Assembly: GCF_022829385.1 (NCBI RefSeq)
Contig: NZ_JAKSXX010000165.1
Span: 354,988 to 418,987, forward strand
Direction of reading: 5' to 3'
Length of the DNA: 64,000 nt
Source of the DNA: Methylobacterium sp. J-070
GTDB lineage: Bacteria > Pseudomonadota > Alphaproteobacteria > Rhizobiales > Beijerinckiaceae
The position numbers and the translations under genes were made by a program. The notes under the pieces are model-generated. The model did not search any database. It saw only the letters and a list, made by a program, of their open reading frames with translations, and was not told where the DNA came from. Positions 36,389 through 45,451 of the stretch are shown here, piece after piece; the first letter of the stretch is position 1; each line of letters opens with the position of its first letter.

Positions 36389-36498
36389 CGGCGCGGCCGT
36401 CGATCCTTCGGGTCGGCCGGGCGCGTGGCGCCTGGCCTTCGTTGACCTGCGACCCTACAGGCTCGGCGGGGAACTGCAACGTCCGATCGCAGGCCCGG

Positions 36499-36972
36499 TC
36501 AGGCCACCGCCTTCATGGCGCTGGCGCGCCGGGGGATCGGCCGGAGGAGGCTCTTCACCTGGGAATAGGGGCGGGGGCGGTGGATCACCTCGTCGAGGCG
36601 GGACCACAGGGTCTTGGGCGAGAACGGCTTGGCGATGATCTCGTTGACCCCGAGCGCCACCGCCCGGTCCACGACGTTCCGGCGCGGCTGGGCCAGCATC
36701 AGGATGATCGGGATCGTGGGGCAGGGCGAGGTCGTCGGCGTGCGCGCGAGACGGATGAACTCCTCGCCCGAGAGAATCGACAGATCCCAGTCGATGATGC
36801 TGATGTCCGGCTTGCTCTCCGCCAGCACGCCGAGCGCCTCCGCGCCGTCCGGCGCTTCGAGCACGCGCTTGATGCCGACGCGCATCAGCATGTCGCGCAC
36901 GATTCGCCGGATATAGAGGCTCTCGTCGACGACGAGGGCGGAGAGGTCTGGGAAGGTGGGAGTCGCGATCAT
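36499..36972 (-). CDS. Single-domain response regulator
   Basis: A 157-residue receiver-only protein. LSALVVDESLYIRRIVRDML gives the acidic pair as Asp-Glu, ISIIDWDLSILSGEEFI holds the phospho-acceptor Asp (about 61), PTIPIILMLAQ the switch region and NEIIAKPFSPKTLWSRL the conserved Lys. There is no output domain; after about 125 there is only a basic tail (RPRPYSQVKSLLRPIPRRAS). It probably acts by protein contact, like CheY or a phosphorelay shuttle. No histidine kinase is adjacent. Confidence 0.88.
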   Translation of the reverse strand: MIATPTFPDLSALVVDESLYIRRIVRDMLMRVGIKRVLEAPDGAEALGVLAESKPDISIIDWDLSILSGEEFIRLARTPTTSPCPTIPIILMLAQPRRNVVDRAVALGVNEIIAKPFSPKTLWSRLDEVIHRPRPYSQVKSLLRPIPRRASAMKAVA

Positions 36973-37286
36973 GGACGGCCGGCTTTGCGGGGCGCGACCA
37001 CGAGGCTAGCCCGGCAGCGTTTGCGTTTCGCTAACGCCTTCGCTCCAATCAGAAAGACCGTCGCGGACGCCCGTCGACCACTGCGTTGTTTACCGCAAGA
37101 AAGTAACGGAACCGGCGCGTTTGAGACGAGAAGGTCCTTGCGGTCAAGGCCCGATTGCGTCAGGACTGGGGCGTTATTCTTGGTTACCGCGACCTGGGGT
37201 AATGATAGTGCGGGGCGTGGGCTGTCTGGGATGGCGCGCACGCGGTATTCGAGACAAGGGCGGCGGACGGTTTTTGCGAGCTTTCT
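36973..37286 (+). promoter_or_regulatory. Long leader region of the cold-shock gene
   Basis: About 314 bases between the divergent response regulator and the cold-shock protein, AT-richer than its surroundings, with no credible reading frame. No clear Shine-Dalgarno precedes the ATG at 37287 (TTTTTGCGAGCTTTCT). cspA-type genes elsewhere have long structured leaders that control translation by temperature, so a similar leader is plausible here. Confidence 0.4.
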
Positions 37287-38087
37287 ATGGGACGTGGTCG
37301 TGATTTTAGGGGGCCGCAGAAGCGCGGCTTCGACGAGAGTGGCGAGCCGAGATGGCCTGATCAAGCCCCCCCCAGCGGCGGGTTCGGTGGCGGTGGTTTC
37401 GGTGGTGGCGGCGGCGGCGGCTTCGGCGGGGGTGGTTTCGACCGCGGCCCGGCGCGTGGCGCAGCCCCGGTCGCTTCCGGGCCAGAGCGTGATGCCACGG
37501 TCAAGTGGTTCAACAAGGAGAAGGGCTTCGGTTTCGTCGAGCTGGGTGACGGCTCGGGCGATGCCTTCCTCCACATCCGCGCCGTCGAGGCTGCCGGTCA
37601 CGACGATCTCATGCCGGGTACCCGCCTGACGGTGACCACGGCCCAGGGTCAGAAGGGCCCGCAGGTGACGAGCGTCACCAGCGTCGACACGTCCACGGCC
37701 GAGGCGCCTGCGCCCCGGCGTGAGTTCCGTCCGCGGACCGGCGGCTTCGGCGCCGGCGGTGGCGGCGGTGGTTACGGCGGCGGCGGTGGTGGCTACGGCG
37801 GCGGTGGCGGTGGTTACGGCGGCGGTGGCGGCTACGGCGGTGGCGGCGGCGGTGGCCGTCCCTCCGGCGGACCGTCGGTCGAGATGAGCGGCACCGTGAA
37901 GTGGTACGATCCCGCCAAGGGCTTCGGCTTCGTCTCGGTGAACGACGGCGGCAAGGACGTGTTCGTCCACCGCTCCGCTCTGTCGCGGGCCGGGCTCGAG
38001 TCGCTGGCCGAAGGCCAGCAGGTCACGCTGGGCGTGGTCGAGGGCCAGAAGGGCCGTGAGGCCCAGAGCATCAACGTCGAGGATTGA
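37287..38087 (+). CDS. Two-domain cold-shock protein with glycine-rich linkers
   Basis: A 266-residue RNA/DNA chaperone. After an N-terminal MGRGRDFRGPQKRGFDE and a Gly/Phe stretch, the first cold-shock domain (about 66-132) has TVKWFNKEKGFGFVELGDG (RNP1) and DAFLHI (RNP2). A second Gly/Tyr-rich linker (about 150-192) separates it from the second domain (about 199-266; TVKWYDPAKGFGFVSVNDGG and DVFVHRSAL). Both nucleic-acid motifs look intact. The linkers resemble low-complexity regions of RNA-granule proteins. A strong terminator follows at 38136. No canonical ribosome-binding site is seen. Confidence 0.94.
   Translation: MGRGRDFRGPQKRGFDESGEPRWPDQAPPSGGFGGGGFGGGGGGGFGGGGFDRGPARGAAPVASGPERDATVKWFNKEKGFGFVELGDGSGDAFLHIRAVEAAGHDDLMPGTRLTVTTAQGQKGPQVTSVTSVDTSTAEAPAPRREFRPRTGGFGAGGGGGGYGGGGGGYGGGGGGYGGGGGYGGGGGGGRPSGGPSVEMSGTVKWYDPAKGFGFVSVNDGGKDVFVHRSALSRAGLESLAEGQQVTLGVVEGQKGREAQSINVED
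37395..37440 (+). repeat. First Gly/Phe low-complexity segment in the cold-shock gene
   Basis: Repeats of GGTGG and GGCGG with TTC codons encode GGFGGGG units. This is a short tandem array inside the coding region and a possible length-variable site. Confidence 0.6.
37740..37857 (+). repeat. Second Gly/Tyr low-complexity segment in the cold-shock gene
   Basis: About five units coding GGYGGGG, built from GGCGGTGGC-like triplets with TAC codons, linking the two cold-shock domains. It is nearly perfect at the DNA level, more regular than the first segment. Confidence 0.7.
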
Positions 38088-38135
38088 CGGCGTCGCGGCG
38101 GCCGCTTTGCCGCCGCGATCCGCGACGACACTTCA

Positions 38136-38170
38136 GGGCGGCGTCTTCCACGGGAGGCGCCGCCCTTCTC
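38136..38170 (+). terminator. Terminator after the cold-shock gene
   Basis: GGGCGGCG (38136-38143) pairs perfectly with CGCCGCCC (38158-38165) around a 14-base loop, followed by TTCTC. It lies 49 bases after the stop. Confidence 0.65.
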
Positions 38171-38184
38171 ATGTCCGGTGGATC

Positions 38185-38448
38185 ATGCCCCGCGTCCTGC
38201 TGCCGACCCTGCTGATCCTGATCTCCGGCGCGGCGCGGGCGGAGGATTTCACCGGCTTCTACGCGGGCCTCAACGCCGGCTACGCCCGGGGTCACGAACG
38301 CGACCGGCCCGTGACCGCCCCCCGGCCCGTCTCCGGTGGCGGGACGTACGGGCGCGGCCCCGATCTGCCGCCGAGCGCCCTGGAAGCGGCAGCCTCGATG
38401 CGCCGAGGCGGCGGGACGATCCGGCCGGACACGTCCGCTGGGCGCTGA
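38185..38448 (+). CDS. Small exported protein with a porin-like first strand
   Basis: About 87 residues. A signal peptide (MPRVLLPTLLILISGAARA) is followed at once by EDFTGFYAGLNAGYARGHER, the pattern that opens many alphaproteobacterial outer-membrane beta-barrels. The rest is Arg/Pro/Gly-rich with no further strands, so this is either a small protein that borrowed the motif or the remnant of a longer barrel gene. The stop is a normal TGA. It starts 20 bases past the cold-shock terminator hairpin. No function can be assigned. Confidence 0.6.
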   Translation: MPRVLLPTLLILISGAARAEDFTGFYAGLNAGYARGHERDRPVTAPRPVSGGGTYGRGPDLPPSALEAAASMRRGGGTIRPDTSAGR

Positions 38449-38700
38449 GCCCGGACATTCGAAGCCGCGTCGCCGACCGACGCGCGCGCCGCACGGGACG
38501 CCGGGGTCACCCCTGCGGCGCAGGCCCGACGGCGCCGACCGGGGCTTGCGATCGACCCGGGGAAGGCCGGTCACGGGTCTTGCCAAAATCCCCTAACCGC
38601 CTCTCCGCACACTGGAATCGTTCCGGAACATAGCCGTTGCGCCGCCGGGGCCGCCGCTGTTAGGTCCCGCCATGGGCTCACGGAAGCGAGGGGAGGCGCC

Positions 38701-39015
38701 ATGAGCGCCCGCACGATATCGGCTCCGGTCTATCGTCGACTCATCGTTGCCGGGCGCGTCGGTCTGGCGGCTCTGGGCGGGTACGCGGTGGCCGCGCTCG
38801 CCAGCGGAGTCCTCGCCCTCATCCTGCCGGGTCCGCGGGCCGAGGCCGTGTCCACCGCGATGCTCGCGAGCTTCGCCATCATGGCGACGGCGGTGATCTG
38901 GGTCTTCGCCGCGCGGACCCTCCGGCGCGCCGCGCTGATCCTGGGCGTCGCGGCCTGCGCGCTGACCGCTGCCCTGTGGCTCGCGGGCGCGTTCCGGGCG
39001 GGGGGTGCGGCGTGA
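38701..39015 (+). CDS. DUF3649 inner-membrane protein
   Basis: A 104-residue protein with three hydrophobic helices (about 16-40, 48-70 and 78-98). It matches in size and pattern the DUF3649 family, which lies beside PepSY and DUF3325 genes in siderophore-uptake loci of other proteobacteria. GAGGGGAGG lies just before the ATG. Its TGA overlaps the GTG of the PepSY gene (GTGA), so the two are translated together. The precise role is not known. Confidence 0.8.
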   Translation: MSARTISAPVYRRLIVAGRVGLAALGGYAVAALASGVLALILPGPRAEAVSTAMLASFAIMATAVIWVFAARTLRRAALILGVAACALTAALWLAGAFRAGGAA

Positions 39016-40532
39016 GCCGGCCCCGGAGCTTCCGCCAATCGATGGCGTGGCTGCACACGTGGTCCGGCCTCGTGGTCGGCTGGGTGCTGTTCGCGATCTT
39101 CGTGACCGGGACCGCGAGCTATTACCGCGGCGAGATCTCGCGCTGGATGCGTCCCGAACTGTCCGAGACCGCGACCGACGCCGCCCTCGCGGCGAGCCGC
39201 GCCGGCGCGTTCCTCCAGAGGACCATGCCGGATGCCGCGGGCTGGTCCGTCAAGCTGCCGGACGCCGAGAACCCGGCCGTCGAAGTCTATTGGTGGCGGG
39301 ACCTCAGCGGCCCCTTCCACCACGCGCTGCTCGATCCCGCCACGGGCGAGCGGTCGAAGATCCGCGAGACCCGCGGCGGCGATTTCCTCTACCGCTTCCA
39401 TTTCGAGCTGAACCTGCCGCCGATCTGGGGACGGTGGATCGTCTCGGCCTGCGCGATGGTCCTGCTGATCGCGCTGATCTCCGGCATCGTGACGCATCGG
39501 CGGATCTTCGCGGACTTCTTCACCTTCCGGCGGGACCGCTCGGCCCAGCGGGGCTGGCTCGACGCCCACAACGTCGCGGGCGTGCTCGCCCTGCCGTTCC
39601 ACCTGATGATCGTCTACACCGGGCTCGTCACCCTCGCGCCGATGCTGATGCCGTGGGCGGTCCTGACCGCGTATCGCGGCGACGGTCAGCGCTACTATGC
39701 GGAGGCCGGCATCATGCTGGCGGGCCGCCCGCCGGCGGACCGGCCCGGCGTGGTCCTGCCGCTCGGCGAGATCGTGTCGCGGGCGCGCGCTTCGGCCGGC
39801 GAATGGCCCGAACTCGTGGTGGTTCACAAGCCGGGCGATGCCGCGGCCACCGCCACGGCGTACTTCACGGAGCCGCCCGGGCTCGCGCACATCCATCCGC
39901 AGATCGCCTACGACGCGGTCACGGGCGCGGAGATCGGGCGCCTGGGAGAGGCCGGCGCGGCCACCCAGACCGGCGCCGCGATGGTGGGGATCCACGAGGC
40001 GCACTTCGCGGCCGCGCCCCTGCGTCTGGTATTCTTCCTCTGCGGGCTCATGGGCGCCGCCACCGTGGCCACGGGGCTCGTCCTCTGGACGGTCGCGCGG
40101 GCACCGAAGGGTGCCGATCCCGAGGGCTTCGGGCTGCGCCTCGTGCGGATCCTGAACCTCGGCACCATCGCGGGCCTCCCCGTCGGCCTCGCGGCCTATT
40201 TCCTCGCCAACCGGCTGTTGCCCCCGGATCTGGCGGCGCGGGCGGATTGGGAAGTGCGCGGCTTCTTTGCCGCCTGGATCCTCGCGGCCCTGGCCTCCGC
40301 GCTGTATCGGCGGGCCTGGGCGTGGCCCCTCGCCCTCGCCGTGCCGGCGACCGCCTTCCTGTCGATCCCCGTCGTCGACCTGCTGACCGTCGCGGAGGGG
40401 CGCTTCCTCGGGTTCGACGCGGCGATGGCGCTTCTGGGCCTGCTCTTCCTCGCAGCGGCACGGCTGACGGCGCGGAGCCTGCAGGGTCGGACCCGGCCCG
40501 GGGCGGCCCTGCACAGACCGGCGGAAGCATGA
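39012..40532 (+). CDS. PepSY-associated transmembrane protein
   Basis: About 506 residues. SFRQSMAWLHTWSGLVVGWV, FAIFVTGTASYYRGEISRWM and later WIVSACAMVLLIALISGIVTHRRIFADFF and GWLDAHNVAGVLALPFHLMI are the PepSY_TM signature, with histidines that may bind haem. A large periplasmic part (about 65-145 and 240-330) lies between the helices, and four or five further helices follow to 490. Related PiuB/FegB-type proteins reduce ferric siderophores at the inner membrane. GTG start overlaps DUF3649, and the stop overlaps the DUF3325 start. Confidence 0.88.
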   Translation: MSRPRSFRQSMAWLHTWSGLVVGWVLFAIFVTGTASYYRGEISRWMRPELSETATDAALAASRAGAFLQRTMPDAAGWSVKLPDAENPAVEVYWWRDLSGPFHHALLDPATGERSKIRETRGGDFLYRFHFELNLPPIWGRWIVSACAMVLLIALISGIVTHRRIFADFFTFRRDRSAQRGWLDAHNVAGVLALPFHLMIVYTGLVTLAPMLMPWAVLTAYRGDGQRYYAEAGIMLAGRPPADRPGVVLPLGEIVSRARASAGEWPELVVVHKPGDAAATATAYFTEPPGLAHIHPQIAYDAVTGAEIGRLGEAGAATQTGAAMVGIHEAHFAAAPLRLVFFLCGLMGAATVATGLVLWTVARAPKGADPEGFGLRLVRILNLGTIAGLPVGLAAYFLANRLLPPDLAARADWEVRGFFAAWILAALASALYRRAWAWPLALAVPATAFLSIPVVDLLTVAEGRFLGFDAAMALLGLLFLAAARLTARSLQGRTRPGAALHRPAEA

Positions 40533-40876
40533 CCGTTCCAGCCCTGCTCCTGAGCCTCCTCCTGGGCTTTGCGGGCTTCGCCGCCCTGGCCCTGAGCCTG
40601 GACCGGCATCACCGGGCCGTCTTCCGGGCCCCGGTCCCCGGGCGGCGGGTCGGGGGCCTGCGCGCCGCCGGCTGGTCCGGCCTCGCCCTCTCGTTCGCCG
40701 CCGCCGTCGCCGCTGCGGGCTGGAGTTTCGGTCCTGTCCAGGGGATCGGCTCGCTCACGGGATCGGCGCTCGCCGTGGTGTTGCTGATGGCCTATCGGCC
40801 GACCTGGATCCGGACCGCCGCCCTGGCGGCCCTGCCGCTTGCCGCCCTCACGCTGCCGCTCGCCCTCCTGGCCTGA
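40529..40876 (+). CDS. DUF3325 inner-membrane protein
   Basis: A 115-residue protein with three or four helices (about 3-22, 45-65, 72-88 and 95-113) and the SLDRHHRAVF segment after the first helix that is typical of DUF3325. It closes the DUF3649-PepSY-DUF3325 unit by an ATGA overlap. In other genomes this trio follows a TonB-dependent siderophore receptor; here none is adjacent. Confidence 0.83.
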   Translation: MTVPALLLSLLLGFAGFAALALSLDRHHRAVFRAPVPGRRVGGLRAAGWSGLALSFAAAVAAAGWSFGPVQGIGSLTGSALAVVLLMAYRPTWIRTAALAALPLAALTLPLALLA

Positions 40877-40917
40877 CCGGATCGATCGAACGTTCCCGGG
40901 GGCGAACGGTGCCGTTG

Positions 40918-40931
40918 ATCGGTCGACCGAT
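40918..40931. promoter_or_regulatory. 14-bp perfect palindrome upstream of the aldehyde dehydrogenase
   Basis: ATCGGTCGACCGAT lies about 290 bases before the ALDH start, with a second inverted repeat (CGTTC at 40891-40895 and GAACG at 40904-40908) just before it. The AT content rises around it. It could be an operator. The rest of 40877-41222 shows no gene. Confidence 0.4.
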
Positions 40932-41222
40932 AGACAAAGCGCCAGTTTTGGCCGGCGCCGCATTTCCGGGATGTGGCCGGCAAGCCCGGGCTCGACGGCC
41001 CTGATCGCCCGCTGCATTGTCCCCTCGCGGCACCGCATGGAAGAGCGTAGGATCGTTCCACTCGCGCACTGGCCAAAAGTCCACCTTGATTCGGCACGCC
41101 AAAAGCCGTTGGCTGTGCCCACACTCGACCGAGGCGCGGCGCCAACGCGCCGGCCGGCGGAAATCAGCTGACGCCAAAGAGCCGCGGTTCGCGAGGCCGT
41201 GGCCAACGGAGGGAACAGAGCG

Positions 41223-42746
<1,524 letters not shown>

Positions 42747-42779
42747 CCTTCCTGCCGGGTCAACCCCCGAGACAACTTC

Positions 42780-42807
42780 AGCCCCGGCCCTGCGGCCGGG
42801 GCTTTTT
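42780..42807 (+). terminator. Rho-independent terminator after the aldehyde dehydrogenase
   Basis: GCCCCGGCC (42781-42789) and GGCCGGGGC (42794-42802) form a perfect 9-bp stem around CTGC, followed by TTTTT. It is the strongest intrinsic terminator in the window and lies between ALDH and DUF779. Confidence 0.88.
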
Positions 42808-42889
42808 CGATCCGGGCGATCCGATCCGGGACCGGCGTGGAAAGCCGCCGCGCACCGCACATATTCAGGGCTGGAGCGGGGAGGATGAC

Positions 42890-43309
42890 ATGGGTAGCGA
42901 CATGACGGCCGACGTTGCGGAGCAGGCCGGCGCCGACGGCACGCCCCTCCGGGTGACCGCAACCCCGACGGCGCTCGCGCTGATCGACGAACTGCGCGGC
43001 GAGTACGGCCCGGTCATGTTCCACCAGTCCGGCGGATGCTGCGACGGCTCCTCGCCGATGTGCTACCCGGTGGGCGATTTCGTCGTCGGCGACGGCGATG
43101 TCCGGCTCGGCACCGTCGGGGGCGCCGAGTTCTTCATCAGCCGCTCGCAGTTCGAAGTCTGGAAGCACACCCACCTTCTCCTCGACGTCGTGCCCGGGCG
43201 CGGCGGCATGTTCTCCCTGGAGAACGGGCGCGAGAAGCGCTTCCACATCCGCTCGCGGTTGTTCTCCGACGCGGAGAACCGCGCGCTCGAAGGGGCGTGC
43301 AAGCTCTGA
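42890..43309 (+). CDS. DUF779 protein
   Basis: About 139 residues of a family found next to acetaldehyde dehydrogenase genes. The conserved middle, VMFHQSGGCCDGSSPMCYPV (about 43-62), has a CC...C arrangement that could bind metal. Then come GGAEFFISRSQFEVWKHTHL and LDVVPGRGGMFSLENGREKR. Biochemical role unknown. GAGGAT sits just before the ATG. It lies beyond the ALDH terminator, 12 bases upstream of the AhpD-like gene, so it belongs to a second transcript unless read-through occurs. Confidence 0.88.
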   Translation: MGSDMTADVAEQAGADGTPLRVTATPTALALIDELRGEYGPVMFHQSGGCCDGSSPMCYPVGDFVVGDGDVRLGTVGGAEFFISRSQFEVWKHTHLLLDVVPGRGGMFSLENGREKRFHIRSRLFSDAENRALEGACKL

Positions 43310-43321
43310 GGGGGGGCTGCG

Positions 43322-43735
43322 ATGGCGACCGTGAAGCTCTGGAGTGACGCGGAGGCCGGGGCCGATCCGCGCGTTGCCGCGGTCTTCGCCGACATCCGGG
43401 CGACCCGCGGCTCGGACTTCATCAACAATTTCTGGCGCGGCCTCGCCAACGATCCGGGGCTGCTGGAGCGGACTTGGTCGACGCTCAAGGCGGTCATGGG
43501 ACCGGGCAGCTTGGATCCGCTGACCAAGGAACTGGTCTACATCGCGGTCTCGATCGCCAACGGCTGTCCGTACTGCATCCATTCCCACACCGCCGCCGCG
43601 CGGGCGAAGGGCTTGACGGCGGAGCAGCACGGGGAGTTCCTGGCGGTGGTGGGCATGGCCAACCAGACGAACGCGCTGGTCAACGGCCTGCAGGTCCCCG
43701 TCGATCCCGCCTTCAGGGTGGAGGATGGTCCATGA
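43322..43735 (+). CDS. AhpD-like carboxymuconolactone decarboxylase family protein
   Basis: A 137-residue all-helical protein. GSLDPLTKELVYIAVSIANG precedes CPYCIHSHTAAARAKGL, the CxxC-x-x-H redox site of AhpD-type proteins (about 81-97). It probably acts as a small peroxidase or disulfide reductase rather than as a lactone decarboxylase. SD GAGGGGGG precedes the ATG. The stop overlaps the cupin start (ATGA), and DUF779 is 12 bases upstream. Confidence 0.9.
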   Translation: MATVKLWSDAEAGADPRVAAVFADIRATRGSDFINNFWRGLANDPGLLERTWSTLKAVMGPGSLDPLTKELVYIAVSIANGCPYCIHSHTAAARAKGLTAEQHGEFLAVVGMANQTNALVNGLQVPVDPAFRVEDGP

Positions 43736-44172
43736 GTATCGGGTCGGAGACGCCGAAGCAGGGGTTTCGCGTGGTGCGCGAGAGTGCGCCGTTCCGCGGC
43801 AAACAGGGGCATCTCTATCGGCCGGCGATCTCCGCCGAGGCCGTGGGGTCGAAGGCGCTGCACATGCAGCTCCTGGAGATCCCGCCCGGGGAACGCGCCC
43901 ACGCCCACAAGCACCAGTCGCACGAGACGTCGATCTACGTCCTGTCGGGCGTGTCGGGCTGCTTCTGGGGCGAGCGGCTGGAGAACCACGCGATCGCCGG
44001 AGCCGGCGAGTTCGTCTACATCGCCGCCGACGTGCCGCACCTGCCCTACAACCGCAGCCGGACCGAGCCGGTGACGGCCGTGATCGCCCGGACCGATCCG
44101 AACGAGCAGGAGAGCGTCGTGCTGCTCCCGGAACTCGAGGCCGGCGTCGACTGGTCCAAGGCCGAGGCGTGA
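43732..44172 (+). CDS. Cupin domain protein
   Basis: A 146-residue single-domain cupin. PPGERAHAHKHQSHETSIYV supplies the first motif (HxH...E), GAGEFVYIAADVPHLPYNRS the second with its histidine, so the metal site looks intact. RmlC-type fold; the substrate is unknown. It is the last gene of DUF779-AhpD-cupin, coupled by an ATGA overlap. Convergent with the Sel1 gene, 230 bases away; that gap shows no gene. Confidence 0.87.
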   Translation: MSIGSETPKQGFRVVRESAPFRGKQGHLYRPAISAEAVGSKALHMQLLEIPPGERAHAHKHQSHETSIYVLSGVSGCFWGERLENHAIAGAGEFVYIAADVPHLPYNRSRTEPVTAVIARTDPNEQESVVLLPELEAGVDWSKAEA

Positions 44173-44404
44173 TAGGCTCCGCGGCCGAAGCCTAGGTCGA
44201 CACGAACTGGGGAGATCCGGCAAGGCCCGGCTCCCGGGCGCCCGCGATTGACTGTCGAATCGGCGCCGGAGACGCAACGGCGCCGCGCGGGCACCTCGGT
44301 ACGACGGGGATGGGGGGACGCCCTACGTCCCGGCGCGCCGCCCAAGCGCCGCGCCCCGCTTTCAAGGCGGCGCCGACACCAGCGATCGGCAGCAGTCCGC
44401 GCCG

Positions 44405-45451
44405 TCAGCGCTGCTCGATCCGCTCGTTGGCGAGGCGCTCGGCGCGGGTGCGCTCGTCGGCCGAGAGGCCCGACAGCGTCTGATCGAGCCAGGCGTCGGA
44501 CAGCCCCTGGCCGGCGGCGGCGAGATTCCACGCCGCGGCCTCCACCGGGTTCTTCGGCACGCCGCGGCCGACCGCGTAGAGCCGCGCGACGCGGTTCTGC
44601 GCGATCGCGTTGCCGCGGGAGGCGGCGTGCAGGAAGTAGCGGGCCGCCGAGCGCTCGTCCTTGGTGACGCCGGTGCCGTTGAACAGCAGGATCGCGTACT
44701 CGACCTCGCTGGCGAGGTCGCCGTTATCGGCGCCGCGCCGGAACAGCTCCGCCGCCTTGACCGGGTCCTTCGGCACGCCGCGACCCTGGAGATAGAGCAC
44801 GCCCAGATCGTGCTGCGCGGCACCGATCTCGGAATCCGCGGCCTTGCGGAACTGCGCCGCCGCCGCGGCCTCGTCGGCGGCCACGCCGCTCCCGATGAGG
44901 ATCAGGCCGAGATTGTAGGCCGCGGTGGGCGAACCATGGGCGGTCGCCTGCTCCAGCCAGTGGCGTCCGGCCTTCGGATCCTTCGCCATCCCGCGGCCGT
45001 CGAGGGCCATCAGCCCCAACGACGACATGGCGGCGGCGTCGTTCTGCGCCGCGGCCAGCCGGTACCACTCGGCCGCCTTGACGGGGTTCTGCTTCACGCC
45101 GAGCCCCTGGTTGTACAGCTCGCCGAGCAGCGTCATCGCGGCTGCATCCTTGGGATTGGCCTCGATGCGCTTGGTCGCTTCCCGGAAGGCGGTGACGTAC
45201 TGACCGCGCTGGTAGGCCCCGTAGGCCACATCCGGCGGTTGCCCGCTGGCGGGCGGCACCGCGCCCCGGGTGTAGTTCGGCGTGTAGGGGCTCGGGAGAT
45301 CCGGCATCGGCTTCTTGCCGGCGGCGGCGTTCGCCGCGGCCGGCGTCGCGGCCCTGGCCGGATCGGCCGGCCCCGAGGCGGCGCGCGCCGGCTGCGCGAG
45401 GGCGCAGGCCGCGGCCAGACACAGCACGCCACGGACCACACGCCCGCTCAC
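44405..45451 (-). CDS. Exported Sel1-repeat protein
   Basis: About 348 residues. A signal peptide (VRGVLCLAAACALAQPARA) is followed by a linker with LPSPYTPNYTRGAVPPASGQ and then Sel1-like repeats from about 85 to 320: AAAMTLLGELYNQGLGVKQN, AAAMSSLGLMALDGRGMAKD, GAAQHDLGVLYLQGRGVPKD and so on, five or six units. Such scaffolds mediate protein contacts, here in the periplasm. The GTG at 45451 overlaps the stop of the ThiE homologue (GTGA), so the two are coupled. The longer frame to 45619 is rejected. Confidence 0.87.
   Translation of the reverse strand: MSGRVVRGVLCLAAACALAQPARAASGPADPARAATPAAANAAAGKKPMPDLPSPYTPNYTRGAVPPASGQPPDVAYGAYQRGQYVTAFREATKRIEANPKDAAAMTLLGELYNQGLGVKQNPVKAAEWYRLAAAQNDAAAMSSLGLMALDGRGMAKDPKAGRHWLEQATAHGSPTAAYNLGLILIGSGVAADEAAAAAQFRKAADSEIGAAQHDLGVLYLQGRGVPKDPVKAAELFRRGADNGDLASEVEYAILLFNGTGVTKDERSAARYFLHAASRGNAIAQNRVARLYAVGRGVPKNPVEAAAWNLAAAGQGLSDAWLDQTLSGLSADERTRAERLANERIEQR

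Noticed and set aside
37740..37857. GGYGGGG repeats considered as an intergenic satellite
   Set aside because: They lie in frame inside the cold-shock gene between two intact domains.
39005..40876. Plus-strand frame of 623 codons
   Set aside because: Only its last 116 codons (DUF3325) are real; the rest is an out-of-frame shadow of the PepSY gene.
40877..41222. Sigma-54 promoter for the aldehyde dehydrogenase
   Set aside because: CGGCACG occurs near 41093, but no TTGC follows at the required spacing.
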